Source: Pricia antarctica (GTDB taxonomy: Bacteria; Bacteroidota; Bacteroidia; Flavobacteriales; Flavobacteriaceae). From it: a DNA stretch of 64,000 nt. The translations under genes were made by a program, and so were the position numbers. Where the stretch lies: positions 434,001 to 498,000 of the forward strand of contig NZ_FNAO01000001.1 in assembly GCF_900101815.1 (NCBI RefSeq), given 5' to 3'. The notes below the pieces were generated by a model that saw only the letters and a list, made by a program, of their open reading frames with translations, did not search any database and had not been told where the DNA came from. Shown piece after piece: positions 18,421-25,872 of the stretch (position 1 is the stretch's first letter; each line of letters begins with the position of its first letter).

Positions 18421-19659
18421 ATGAAACGCAGGGAAATCATTAAGTGGGCCGCGGTAACACCGGCGGTAGGCGCAATCATTGGGAGTCTTGTCCCATTCCA
18501 GTCCGTATTCGCCGCCCCGGACGTAAAATTGGGACCGAAGCGAAATCTGATCAAGGAACTTGGCCTGCGCACCTTTATCAATGCCGCGGGAACCTACACC
18601 ACGATGACCGCTTCATTAATGAACGAAGAAGTAATGGAAGCCATTGACGATTCTTCCCGGGAGTTTATTATGTTGAACGAGGTGCAGGACAAGGTCGGGG
18701 AAAAAATAGCCCAAATGGTACATTCGGAAGCGGCCATGGTTACCGCAGGCGCCTTTTCGGCCCTGACCTTGGGCATGGCAGGAATACTTACCGGCACAGA
18801 CCAAGAAAAGATAAAACAACTCCCCCATCGTTTGGATGAGGCCGGGATCAAGTCTGAGGTAATCATTCAAAAAGCACACTTCGATGGTTATGAACATGCG
18901 CTGTCAAATACGGGAATTTCATTGGTTCCCGTAGAAACAGCCAATGATGTCGACAGAGCCGTAAACCAAAAGTCGGCATCGATGCACTTTTTGAACTGCA
19001 ATACCCTGGAAGGGAAAATAAAGCATGAAGAATGGCTTCAGTTGGCGAAAAAGCACAATCTACCGGCCACTATAGACATCGCCGCCGATGTTCCCCCGGT
19101 CTCCAATCTTTGGAAGTTCAACGATATGGGCTTTAGTTTTGTTGCCCTTTCGGGCGGGAAGGCGATATGTGGTCCTCAAAGTGCCGGCGTATTGATGGGT
19201 AAAAAAAATATTGTTGCGGCCGCCAGGCTCAATGATTCCCCAAATGGGCGTACCATTGGCCGCGGAATGAAGGTCAACAAAGAAGAAATGTTGGGTATGT
19301 ACGCCGCGTTGGATAGTTACCTAAAAAGGGACCATGATAAGGAGTGGAAAATGTGGGAAGATCGTGTTGCGGCAATCAAAGGTGCCGTTACGAAAGTTAA
19401 AGGCGTAGAGGTCACTGTTACCGTTCCGCCCATCGCCAATCACTCCCCGAAAATGAATATTAAGTGGGACAGGGAACAAACAAAAATTGTTCGCAGCGAA
19501 CTAGGGGATAGATTGCGCCAAGGAAACCCCTCGATCGAGGTAATTGCTTGGGGCGATGATGAAAACAGCATCGATCTTACGGTATTTATGTTGAAGCCGG
19601 GACAAGAAAAAATCGTAGGGAAACGTATTTTCAAGGAACTTTCGAAAGCATCTTCATAA
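18421..19659 (+). CDS. Tat-exported SelA-like PLP-dependent enzyme, copy 1
   Basis: A 412-residue fold-type I PLP enzyme related to SelA and to D-glucosaminate-6-phosphate ammonia-lyase (DgaE), not a true selenocysteine synthase. The PLP lysine is K247 in SGGKAICGPQ; INAAGTYT and DIAADVPPV are family motifs. The N-terminus is a twin-arginine leader (R3-R4, then WAAVTPAVGAIIG), implying folding with cofactor before export. A periplasmic location is unusual for such enzymes. It lies 75 bases after the lactonase. The paralogue at 21570 shares the same 16-base upstream word. Confidence 0.82.
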   Translation: MKRREIIKWAAVTPAVGAIIGSLVPFQSVFAAPDVKLGPKRNLIKELGLRTFINAAGTYTTMTASLMNEEVMEAIDDSSREFIMLNEVQDKVGEKIAQMVHSEAAMVTAGAFSALTLGMAGILTGTDQEKIKQLPHRLDEAGIKSEVIIQKAHFDGYEHALSNTGISLVPVETANDVDRAVNQKSASMHFLNCNTLEGKIKHEEWLQLAKKHNLPATIDIAADVPPVSNLWKFNDMGFSFVALSGGKAICGPQSAGVLMGKKNIVAAARLNDSPNGRTIGRGMKVNKEEMLGMYAALDSYLKRDHDKEWKMWEDRVAAIKGAVTKVKGVEVTVTVPPIANHSPKMNIKWDREQTKIVRSELGDRLRQGNPSIEVIAWGDDENSIDLTVFMLKPGQEKIVGKRIFKELSKASS

Positions 19660-19773
19660 TTTAAAAGTTCGAATATTAAGTCGATTATCTTTAACCGGAA
19701 TGTATAATAATACGATTTCAAAATAATGATCAGTAGTTTTATACTCTTTTTCAATGCTTCTTACGCCACAATA

Positions 19774-21531
19774 ATGTCGGGTAAAATTTGGTCCTTATTT
19801 ATATTTCCCTTTCTAGTTTGTATAAGCTTTTGTCGGTGTTCCCCAGAATTGCCTGCCGGCGACCCGGATAATGGCGGACTCTTTTTACCGGAAGGCTTTG
19901 ATGCCTTGGTCGTGGTCGATAGCCTAGAGGGACGCGCCAGGCACTTGGCCGTAAACCACAACGGCGATATCTATGTAAAGTTGCGGTTTCCCGATTCCAT
20001 AGGGGGCAACGCTGCCCTACGCGATACCGACAACGACGGCAAGGCCGATATTATAGAGACCTTCGGCGATTACCTCGACAAAAGCAGCTACGGAACGGCA
20101 ATGCGAATTCACAACGGCTATTTATACTACAGTTCCGTAACCCGCATCCTCCGTCAGAAATTGACCGGAAAATTGGTGCCGGACTCCGAAATGGAGCTGA
20201 TAGTGACCGACACACAGCCCCCAAGGCAACATGATACCAAACCTATAGCGTTCGATAAAAAGGGAAATTTGTATACCCCGTTCGGAGCACCTTCCGACGC
20301 CTGTCAAGAAGACGACAGGGTGTTCATGTCCCCCGGCATCGACCCCTGCCCTATCCTTGAACACCGTGCCGGCATATGGAAGTTCGATGCCAATAAAAAA
20401 GGACAGTTCCAAAGGGACGGGGAAAAATTCGCTACGGGCCTGAGAAGTGTCGTTGCTTTGGAATGGAACGACCAAGATGATAACCTGTTTACCCTTGCCC
20501 ATGGCAGGGACCATATATATAATACCTGGCCGGAAATATATACGGTATGGGAAGGTTCCGTATTACCTTCCGAAGTTTTTCTAAAGCTCAAGAAAGGTTC
20601 CGATGCGGGCTGGCCGTACCATTATTACAATCAGATAAAAGAAGATTATTTTCTGAGTCCGGAATACGGCGGGGACGGAAAGAAACAGGGCGAAAACGTA
20701 GATTCATTGGTAAAGCCATTGATCGGGTTTCCAGGGCATTTTGCCCCCAATGATCTTTTGTTTTATACGGGAGACCAATTTCCAGAGCATTATAAAAACG
20801 GCGCTTTTATGGCGTTTCACGGTTCTACAAGTAGTGCCCCCTATCCGCAGACAGGATATTTTATCGCCTTCGTGCCAATGGCTAAGGGAATGCCTTCCGG
20901 ACCTTGGGAGGTTTTTGCAGACGGTTTTGCAGGGGTAGATACCATAATCAATACCAGCGATGCCAAATATCGTCCGATGGGCCTTGCGATGGGGCCGGAT
21001 GGCTCGATATATATATCCGATACGGAAAAAGGTAAAATATGGAGGGTCATGTTCAAAGGGGATAAGGGAAAATTCGGCAAGGCGCAATTGGCGAAAATGG
21101 AAGACCGAAAAAAACAAGCATCGAATATAAAAACTCCCGATGAGGTAAAGGATATCGTGGCTACGGAAGAGGATGGCTTTTTTCCAAAAACGGGAAATAT
21201 GGCGGAAGGTGCAAAATTGTACAACATCCATTGCGCACTCTGCCATCAAAAAAACGGCCGGGGCAACGACCGCTTTCCACCTTTGAACTATTCCGATTGG
21301 GTCAATGGCGACAAGGAAAGGTTGACCGACGTGGTACTGAACGGACTCGAAGGCGAGATTAGGGTGCATGGCAGGTCGTACAACAATGTAATGCCCAAGC
21401 AAGACCATCTTAAGAACGAGGATATTGCACTCATTCTAACGTACATCAGACAGAACTTTGGCAATCGTTCAAACGGTATAGTTCCCGAAGAGGTGGCCAA
21501 AGTCAGGAAAGCGACCACCAAATCCCCATGA
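19774..21531 (+). CDS. PQQ sugar-dehydrogenase-like beta-propeller fused to cytochrome c, lipoprotein
   Basis: 585 residues: a lipoprotein-type leader (SFCRCS), a beta-propeller of the soluble glucose/sorbosone dehydrogenase type (residues about 40-420, with LRDTDNDGKAD, GLRSVVALEW, SDAGWPYHYY and GPDGSIYISD), a linker, and a C-terminal class I cytochrome c domain with CALCH at 487-491. Electrons from sugar oxidation would pass to the fused haem. The start at 19774 puts the leader at the N-terminus; the upstream ATG at 19726 adds 16 atypical residues. PQQ binding is inferred from the fold and not from a diagnostic residue set I can verify. Confidence 0.78.
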   Translation: MSGKIWSLFIFPFLVCISFCRCSPELPAGDPDNGGLFLPEGFDALVVVDSLEGRARHLAVNHNGDIYVKLRFPDSIGGNAALRDTDNDGKADIIETFGDYLDKSSYGTAMRIHNGYLYYSSVTRILRQKLTGKLVPDSEMELIVTDTQPPRQHDTKPIAFDKKGNLYTPFGAPSDACQEDDRVFMSPGIDPCPILEHRAGIWKFDANKKGQFQRDGEKFATGLRSVVALEWNDQDDNLFTLAHGRDHIYNTWPEIYTVWEGSVLPSEVFLKLKKGSDAGWPYHYYNQIKEDYFLSPEYGGDGKKQGENVDSLVKPLIGFPGHFAPNDLLFYTGDQFPEHYKNGAFMAFHGSTSSAPYPQTGYFIAFVPMAKGMPSGPWEVFADGFAGVDTIINTSDAKYRPMGLAMGPDGSIYISDTEKGKIWRVMFKGDKGKFGKAQLAKMEDRKKQASNIKTPDEVKDIVATEEDGFFPKTGNMAEGAKLYNIHCALCHQKNGRGNDRFPPLNYSDWVNGDKERLTDVVLNGLEGEIRVHGRSYNNVMPKQDHLKNEDIALILTYIRQNFGNRSNGIVPEEVAKVRKATTKSP

Positions 21532-21569
21532 TTGTAAATTATTGAACCTGAACGAATAAAGAGCAACAG

Positions 21570-22823
21570 ATGAAAACCGAAAGAAGATCGGCCATCAAGA
21601 AGATATTGGCCTCGACCACTGCGTTGGTCGGTCTTGGCCCTATGGCCATGGCGAAAAATAAAGAAGCGGAAACCACCCCGGTCGCTATCCCAAAAAAACA
21701 CGATTATTTTGAGGAACTGGGCATTACCCGTGTTATTAACGCCGGGGCCACCATGACGTTTCTATCGGGTTCATTAATGATGCCCGAGACCATGGAGGCC
21801 ATCAATGCAACGGCACACGATTTTGCCGATATGTACGAACTACAGGACAAGGTCGGGGCCAAATTGGCCGAAATGCTGCACTGTGAAGCGGCCATGGTCA
21901 CCTCTGGGGCGGCAGCCGCATTGGTACTGGGTACGGCGGGCATCATTACGGGTACCGATGCAGATAAGAGAAAGCAATTACCAAACTTTCCTGGACCACG
22001 CCCCGAGGTCATCATGCAAAAAAGCCATCGCTACGTTTTCGATCAGGCCATTACCACGACCGGTGCCAAGATCATAGAGGTGGAGGGCCCGGAGGAAATG
22101 GAAATGGCCATCAACAAGAATACGGTAATGGCGCTTTTCTTTAATGCAGCTGTATCATGGTTTGGCACAGAGGATACCATAGACCATGAAGCGTTTGTTG
22201 GCATTTGTAAGCGGAATAATATTCCTTCCTTCATCGATGCCGCAGCGGATGTTCCCCCAGTGGAAAACCTCTTTAAATACCAAAAAATGGGCTTTGACCT
22301 AGTTACCTTTTCCGGTGGCAAGATGATCCGCGGTCCCCAGAGTACGGGACTGCTTTTCGGGAGAAAAGATCTTATAGAGGCCGCCAAACTGAACAATAGC
22401 CCTCACGAGGCCCCTTTAGGCCGCCCGATGAAAGTGAACAAGGAGGAAATGTTCGGTATGTACGCCGCGCTCAAATCCTATCTGGAACGCGACCATAAGA
22501 AAGAGTGGCAAGATTGGCTTGCCCGTGCCGAGAACATCAGATCGGAAATTATGGGCATTCAAAGTGTAAAGGGAAAGATCCATGTACCTGACGGACCGGC
22601 AAATGTGGTACCCAGCCTGCACGTGACCTGGGATTCAAAACAGGTCAGGACAACCCCCAAGCAAGTCCATGAGGCCCTCAAAAGTGGAACGCCCAGTATT
22701 TTTTGCGCCCTTGGGGAAAAAGACGGTGAGGCACTTTTGAGCGTCGGCGTGGTATTGCTGAGACCGGAGCAGGTCGCCATCGTAGCCGATCGGCTTAAGG
22801 CCGTTTTACGGAAGGCGGTCTGA
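21570..22823 (+). CDS. Tat-exported SelA-like PLP-dependent enzyme, copy 2
   Basis: A 417-residue paralogue of the protein at 18421, with the same framework: RVINAGATMT, DAAADVPPV and the PLP lysine K251 in SGGKMIRGPQ. A twin-arginine leader (R5-R6 followed by SAIKK and a hydrophobic run) indicates folded export. Family members act as ammonia-lyases/dehydratases on amino acids or amino-sugar acids. Keeping two copies with an oxidoreductase gene between them suggests two related substrates, stereoisomers or a heteromer. It lies 38 bases after the dehydrogenase gene. Confidence 0.82.
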   Translation: MKTERRSAIKKILASTTALVGLGPMAMAKNKEAETTPVAIPKKHDYFEELGITRVINAGATMTFLSGSLMMPETMEAINATAHDFADMYELQDKVGAKLAEMLHCEAAMVTSGAAAALVLGTAGIITGTDADKRKQLPNFPGPRPEVIMQKSHRYVFDQAITTTGAKIIEVEGPEEMEMAINKNTVMALFFNAAVSWFGTEDTIDHEAFVGICKRNNIPSFIDAAADVPPVENLFKYQKMGFDLVTFSGGKMIRGPQSTGLLFGRKDLIEAAKLNNSPHEAPLGRPMKVNKEEMFGMYAALKSYLERDHKKEWQDWLARAENIRSEIMGIQSVKGKIHVPDGPANVVPSLHVTWDSKQVRTTPKQVHEALKSGTPSIFCALGEKDGEALLSVGVVLLRPEQVAIVADRLKAVLRKAV

Positions 22824-22895
22824 TAAAGACATGCGCCCTTTTTTTAGGGATGGTTTGCTATTTAACCTATTTATATAACCAGAAACAACCTAAAT

Positions 22896-24140
22896 ATGAT
22901 ACATTTTCATCTAATACTCTTTCTGACCCTAACGCTATTTTCAAACAAAGTAGCTGCCCAAGAATTCGACATCGTTATCAAGGGCGGCCATGTCATCGAT
23001 GCCAAGAATAACATCGATACTGCAATGGACGTGGCTATCAAGGACGGCAAGATTGCCGGGGTGGCAAAGAACATCGACGGAAAAAAAGGGGTACAAGTGG
23101 TCGATGCCAAAGGGCTTTACGTCACTCCTGGCCTTATCGATATCCATGGGCATGTTTTTGCCGGTACCGAGCCTCGCCACGCCTACAGCAATGGTTTTAG
23201 TGCCCTTGCCCCCGACGGTTTTACCTTTCGGGTAGGGGTAACTACGATAGTGGACTGTGGCGGTTCAGGTTGGAAATCGTTTCCGACCTTCAAGGAAAAC
23301 GTCATCGACAGGTCGAAGACCCGGGTGCTCGCCTTTTTGAACATTGTAGGGGAAGGAATGCGCGGCGGCACTTATGAGCAGGATACCCATGATATGGATT
23401 CAAAATTAAGCGCTAGTGTAGCCAGCCAATATCCACAAGATATTGTCGGTTTCAAGGTGGCCCATTACAATGGCCCTGAATGGATCCCGGTAGACCGGGC
23501 CGTAGCCGCAGGAAATAGGTCCGATCTTCCGGTCATCATCGATTTTGGCGGCAGCAATCCCCCGTTGTCCATCGAAGCGCTTTTTATGAAACACCTTCGG
23601 CCAGGGGATATCTATACGCATGCTTTTGGGCAGCTAGATAGTAGGGAAGCGATTGTGGACTTAAAAACGAAAGAAGTAAAACCATTCGTAATCGAGGCCC
23701 AAAAAAAGGGCATTATTTTCGATGTGGGATATGGGGGCATCAGCTTTGCCTACTCCCAGGCCATTCCCGCGGTGAAAGAAGGTTTTTATCCCAACACTAT
23801 CAGCACAGATCTGCATACGGGCAGCATGAACAATGCCATGAAGGACATGCTCAACGTTATGTCCAAATTTATGTTGATGGGTATGGATCTCAAAGAGGTG
23901 ATTGCGGCCAGCACATGGCATCCCGCAAAAGCCATTAAAAGAGAAAATCTAGGGAATCTTTCGGTAGGTGCGCCCGCCGATGTAACCCTGCTTGCGGTAA
24001 GGGAGGGCAACTTCGGTTTTTTCGATTACACCGGTTATAAAATGGAGGGGGATAAAAAACTGGAGTGCGAACTCACCATACGCGACGGAAAGATCGTGTA
24101 CGACCTGAACGGCATTGCAGCACCCATCGTAGTCAGGTAA
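22896..24140 (+). CDS. Exported amidohydrolase/deacetylase of the EF_0837-like (dihydroorotase-related) group
   Basis: A 414-residue metal-dependent amidohydrolase with a Sec signal peptide ending near VAAQ. H84 and H86 in DIHGH are the first metal ligands; VVGFKVAHYN supplies the probable carboxylated lysine, THAFG a histidine, and STDLHTG the later aspartate region. Related proteins annotated as dihydroorotase-like or deacetylase sit beside SelA-like genes in Enterococcus and Gammaproteobacteria, and this pairing is repeated here. It may remove an acyl group from an N-acylated amino-sugar acid or open a cyclic amide; the substrate is not readable from sequence. Confidence 0.82.
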   Translation: MIHFHLILFLTLTLFSNKVAAQEFDIVIKGGHVIDAKNNIDTAMDVAIKDGKIAGVAKNIDGKKGVQVVDAKGLYVTPGLIDIHGHVFAGTEPRHAYSNGFSALAPDGFTFRVGVTTIVDCGGSGWKSFPTFKENVIDRSKTRVLAFLNIVGEGMRGGTYEQDTHDMDSKLSASVASQYPQDIVGFKVAHYNGPEWIPVDRAVAAGNRSDLPVIIDFGGSNPPLSIEALFMKHLRPGDIYTHAFGQLDSREAIVDLKTKEVKPFVIEAQKKGIIFDVGYGGISFAYSQAIPAVKEGFYPNTISTDLHTGSMNNAMKDMLNVMSKFMLMGMDLKEVIAASTWHPAKAIKRENLGNLSVGAPADVTLLAVREGNFGFFDYTGYKMEGDKKLECELTIRDGKIVYDLNGIAAPIVVR

Positions 24141-24161
24141 TCGCCATAAAATCCAAGGACC

Positions 24162-24192
24162 TTAAAAAGCCAACATTCGATATATGCTTCCA
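24162..24192 (+). repeat. Intergenic motif, copy 1
   Basis: A 31-base word (TTAAAAAG-CCA-C-TTC-ATATAT core) that recurs at 25818-25849 with about 26 of 32 positions equal and one gap. Both copies lie in gaps upstream of genes of this cluster (RidA here). It could be a regulatory site or a small dispersed repeat. Confidence 0.5.
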
Positions 24193-24320
24193 TTGATAAA
24201 CTAAAATCCAAAAATAAATTGGTCATCATGGCTAAAAGGCAGGAGTTACTTACATTTATAGCTTATAGAACGAAATTTTATAATTGAATCAGAAATAGGT
24301 AATCAAAAAAAACACTAAAA

Positions 24321-24797
24321 ATGGAAAACAAGACAACTAGAAGGGCTTCTTTTAAAAAAATGGGAATGGGCTTGGCAGCTATTTTCGGTATTAGTAGCGT
24401 AAATGCCATGGGGAAAGAACCGGTTAAAGCAACAAAAGAAGTGGTCGGGGATATAACGTACGATCAGGAGATACCTTTATTTTCTGGAGGTGTCAAACAC
24501 GGCAATACCTTATACATTGCCGGAAAGGGAGCTCATGTAGAACCCTATGAAATTAAGGCGCATACCGAAATCGTACTGCAAGAACTTCAAAAAGAGCTTG
24601 AAAAACACGGCAGCTCCATGGAAAAAGTACTAAAAGTCAATGTATATCTTGCCGATTTGGGCGACTATAAGGGAATGAACGAGGTATTCAGGGGCCGTTT
24701 TGGCAAAAACCCTCCCGTTAGGACTACGGTAGCCACCTATGGAGGGGTACCTGGAGATTCTTTGGTGGAAATGGATTGTATAGCCTCGTTGGACTAA
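24321..24797 (+). CDS. Tat-exported RidA-family enamine/imine deaminase
   Basis: 158 residues. The RidA (YjgF/YER057c/UK114) core starts near residue 45. The catalytic arginine is R134 in PPVRTTVATY, and VLKVNVYLADL is the typical central segment. RidA hydrolyses reactive enamines/imines released by PLP-dependent dehydratases. The N-terminus is a twin-arginine leader (R7-R8 followed by ASFKK and a hydrophobic run ending near NAMG), which is unusual because RidA is classically cytosolic. Its place behind two exported SelA-like PLP enzymes gives it an obvious job. Confidence 0.88.
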   Translation: MENKTTRRASFKKMGMGLAAIFGISSVNAMGKEPVKATKEVVGDITYDQEIPLFSGGVKHGNTLYIAGKGAHVEPYEIKAHTEIVLQELQKELEKHGSSMEKVLKVNVYLADLGDYKGMNEVFRGRFGKNPPVRTTVATYGGVPGDSLVEMDCIASLD

Positions 24798-24834
24798 TAC
24801 GTAAAATGGTATTAATCCGATATATTCCATCATA

Positions 24835-25767
24835 ATGAAGCACACGCTTAATTATATAGTATTGTCCGCCATTTGTTTTTTTCTGACCGATGGACTTTGC
24901 TCACAAACGATTCCCAAGGAAGAACTTATATTTCTTACTTCCGAATGGAAGGGGGAACGCTTCGATGACGGTCGTCCCAAATTGCCCGACGAAATTTTGG
25001 AAAGGGCAAAGAAAATCGGAATCGACGATGCATGGACCGTGTTGGAAAACCAAGGCTATACCAACCAGTTCGAAGGCAATTGGAAAATGTTGCACGACGA
25101 TGTACCCGTTGTAGGAAGAGCTCTTACGGCACTCTTCATGCCCAGTCGCCCCGATGTGGAGAAAAGCATCAAGGAAAGGGGCATTAGTTCCCAAGGGAGA
25201 AAAGGCAACACCAACTCTTGGCCCATAGAAGAGCTTACCCAGGGCGATGTATACGTGGCCGACAGTTTCGGCAAAATCGACGCGGGTACCCTTATGGGCG
25301 CCACCTTGGCGACCTCAATTTTTAGTAAATCAGGTAACGGTGTGGTTTTTAACGGCAGTGCAAGAGATCTTGAGAGCATCAGTCAAATCGAGGGGTTCAA
25401 TGCTTTCGTACGTGATTTTCATCCTTCATTTCTCGAAGGGGAGGTGCTGATGGGGCTGAATACCCCTATCCGTATCGGAGGGGCAATGGTATTACCAGGT
25501 GATCTGGTGCTGGCCAAAAGGGAGGGAGTCCTGTTTATTCCCGCGCATCTGGCAGAGCAGGTAGTCGGTACGGCGGAGTTCGTTGCCCTCAAAGATGTTT
25601 TCGGTTTCGAAATGGTCAAATCTAATCAATATACCACGGGCGAAATAGATAGCCAGTGGGCCGAAAAAATCAAGAAAGATTTTGTCAAATGGCTCGAAAA
25701 GCATCCTGAACTTGGCAAAATGACCAGTGAACAAGTGGATAACATTTTGAGCAAGCGGACGTGGTAA
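24835..25767 (+). CDS. Exported RraA-family protein (HMG/CHA-aldolase-like)
   Basis: 310 residues with a Sec signal peptide ending near LCSQ. Residues about 100-260 are the RraA fold: GDVYVADSFGKIDAGTLMG, NGSARDLESI (arginine/aspartate pair used in pyruvate-aldolase relatives for substrate and metal) and VLPGDLVLAKREGVLFIP. In most relatives the last motif reads AD-DGV; here Lys replaces Asp. Members are divalent-metal aldolases/decarboxylases of 4-hydroxy-4-methyl-2-oxoglutarate type or RNase E inhibitors; the latter role is excluded by export. About 100 N-terminal residues precede the core. It lies 37 bases after ridA. Confidence 0.8.
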   Translation: MKHTLNYIVLSAICFFLTDGLCSQTIPKEELIFLTSEWKGERFDDGRPKLPDEILERAKKIGIDDAWTVLENQGYTNQFEGNWKMLHDDVPVVGRALTALFMPSRPDVEKSIKERGISSQGRKGNTNSWPIEELTQGDVYVADSFGKIDAGTLMGATLATSIFSKSGNGVVFNGSARDLESISQIEGFNAFVRDFHPSFLEGEVLMGLNTPIRIGGAMVLPGDLVLAKREGVLFIPAHLAEQVVGTAEFVALKDVFGFEMVKSNQYTTGEIDSQWAEKIKKDFVKWLEKHPELGKMTSEQVDNILSKRTW

Positions 25768-25817
25768 TATCCCGAAGATCAGGCGTATACACTGTAAAGT
25801 TCTTGCAAAAGCTTTTT

Positions 25818-25849
25818 TTAAAAAGACCAGCGTTCAATATATCTTTCCA
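25818..25849 (+). repeat. Intergenic motif, copy 2
   Basis: Second copy of the word at 24162, 24 bases before the start of the BASS transporter. The two copies differ mainly by A/G and C/T exchanges. On the minus strand both would read as a similar short peptide (YIE-W-F), so a remnant of a dispersed element is also possible. Confidence 0.5.
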
Positions 25850-25872
25850 ACCCAGACCAAACAAGAAATACC

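Noticed and set aside
20704-21408. 234-codon minus-strand frame opposite the PQQ-type gene
   Set aside because: The plus-strand protein has clear domains and a haem motif; the opposite frame has no recognisable features.
18421-22823. SelA-like genes as selenocysteine synthase and thus a selenoprotein locus
   Set aside because: Both proteins carry export leaders and belong to the SelA-related ammonia-lyase type; no selB, selD or selC was seen, and no in-frame UGA genes.
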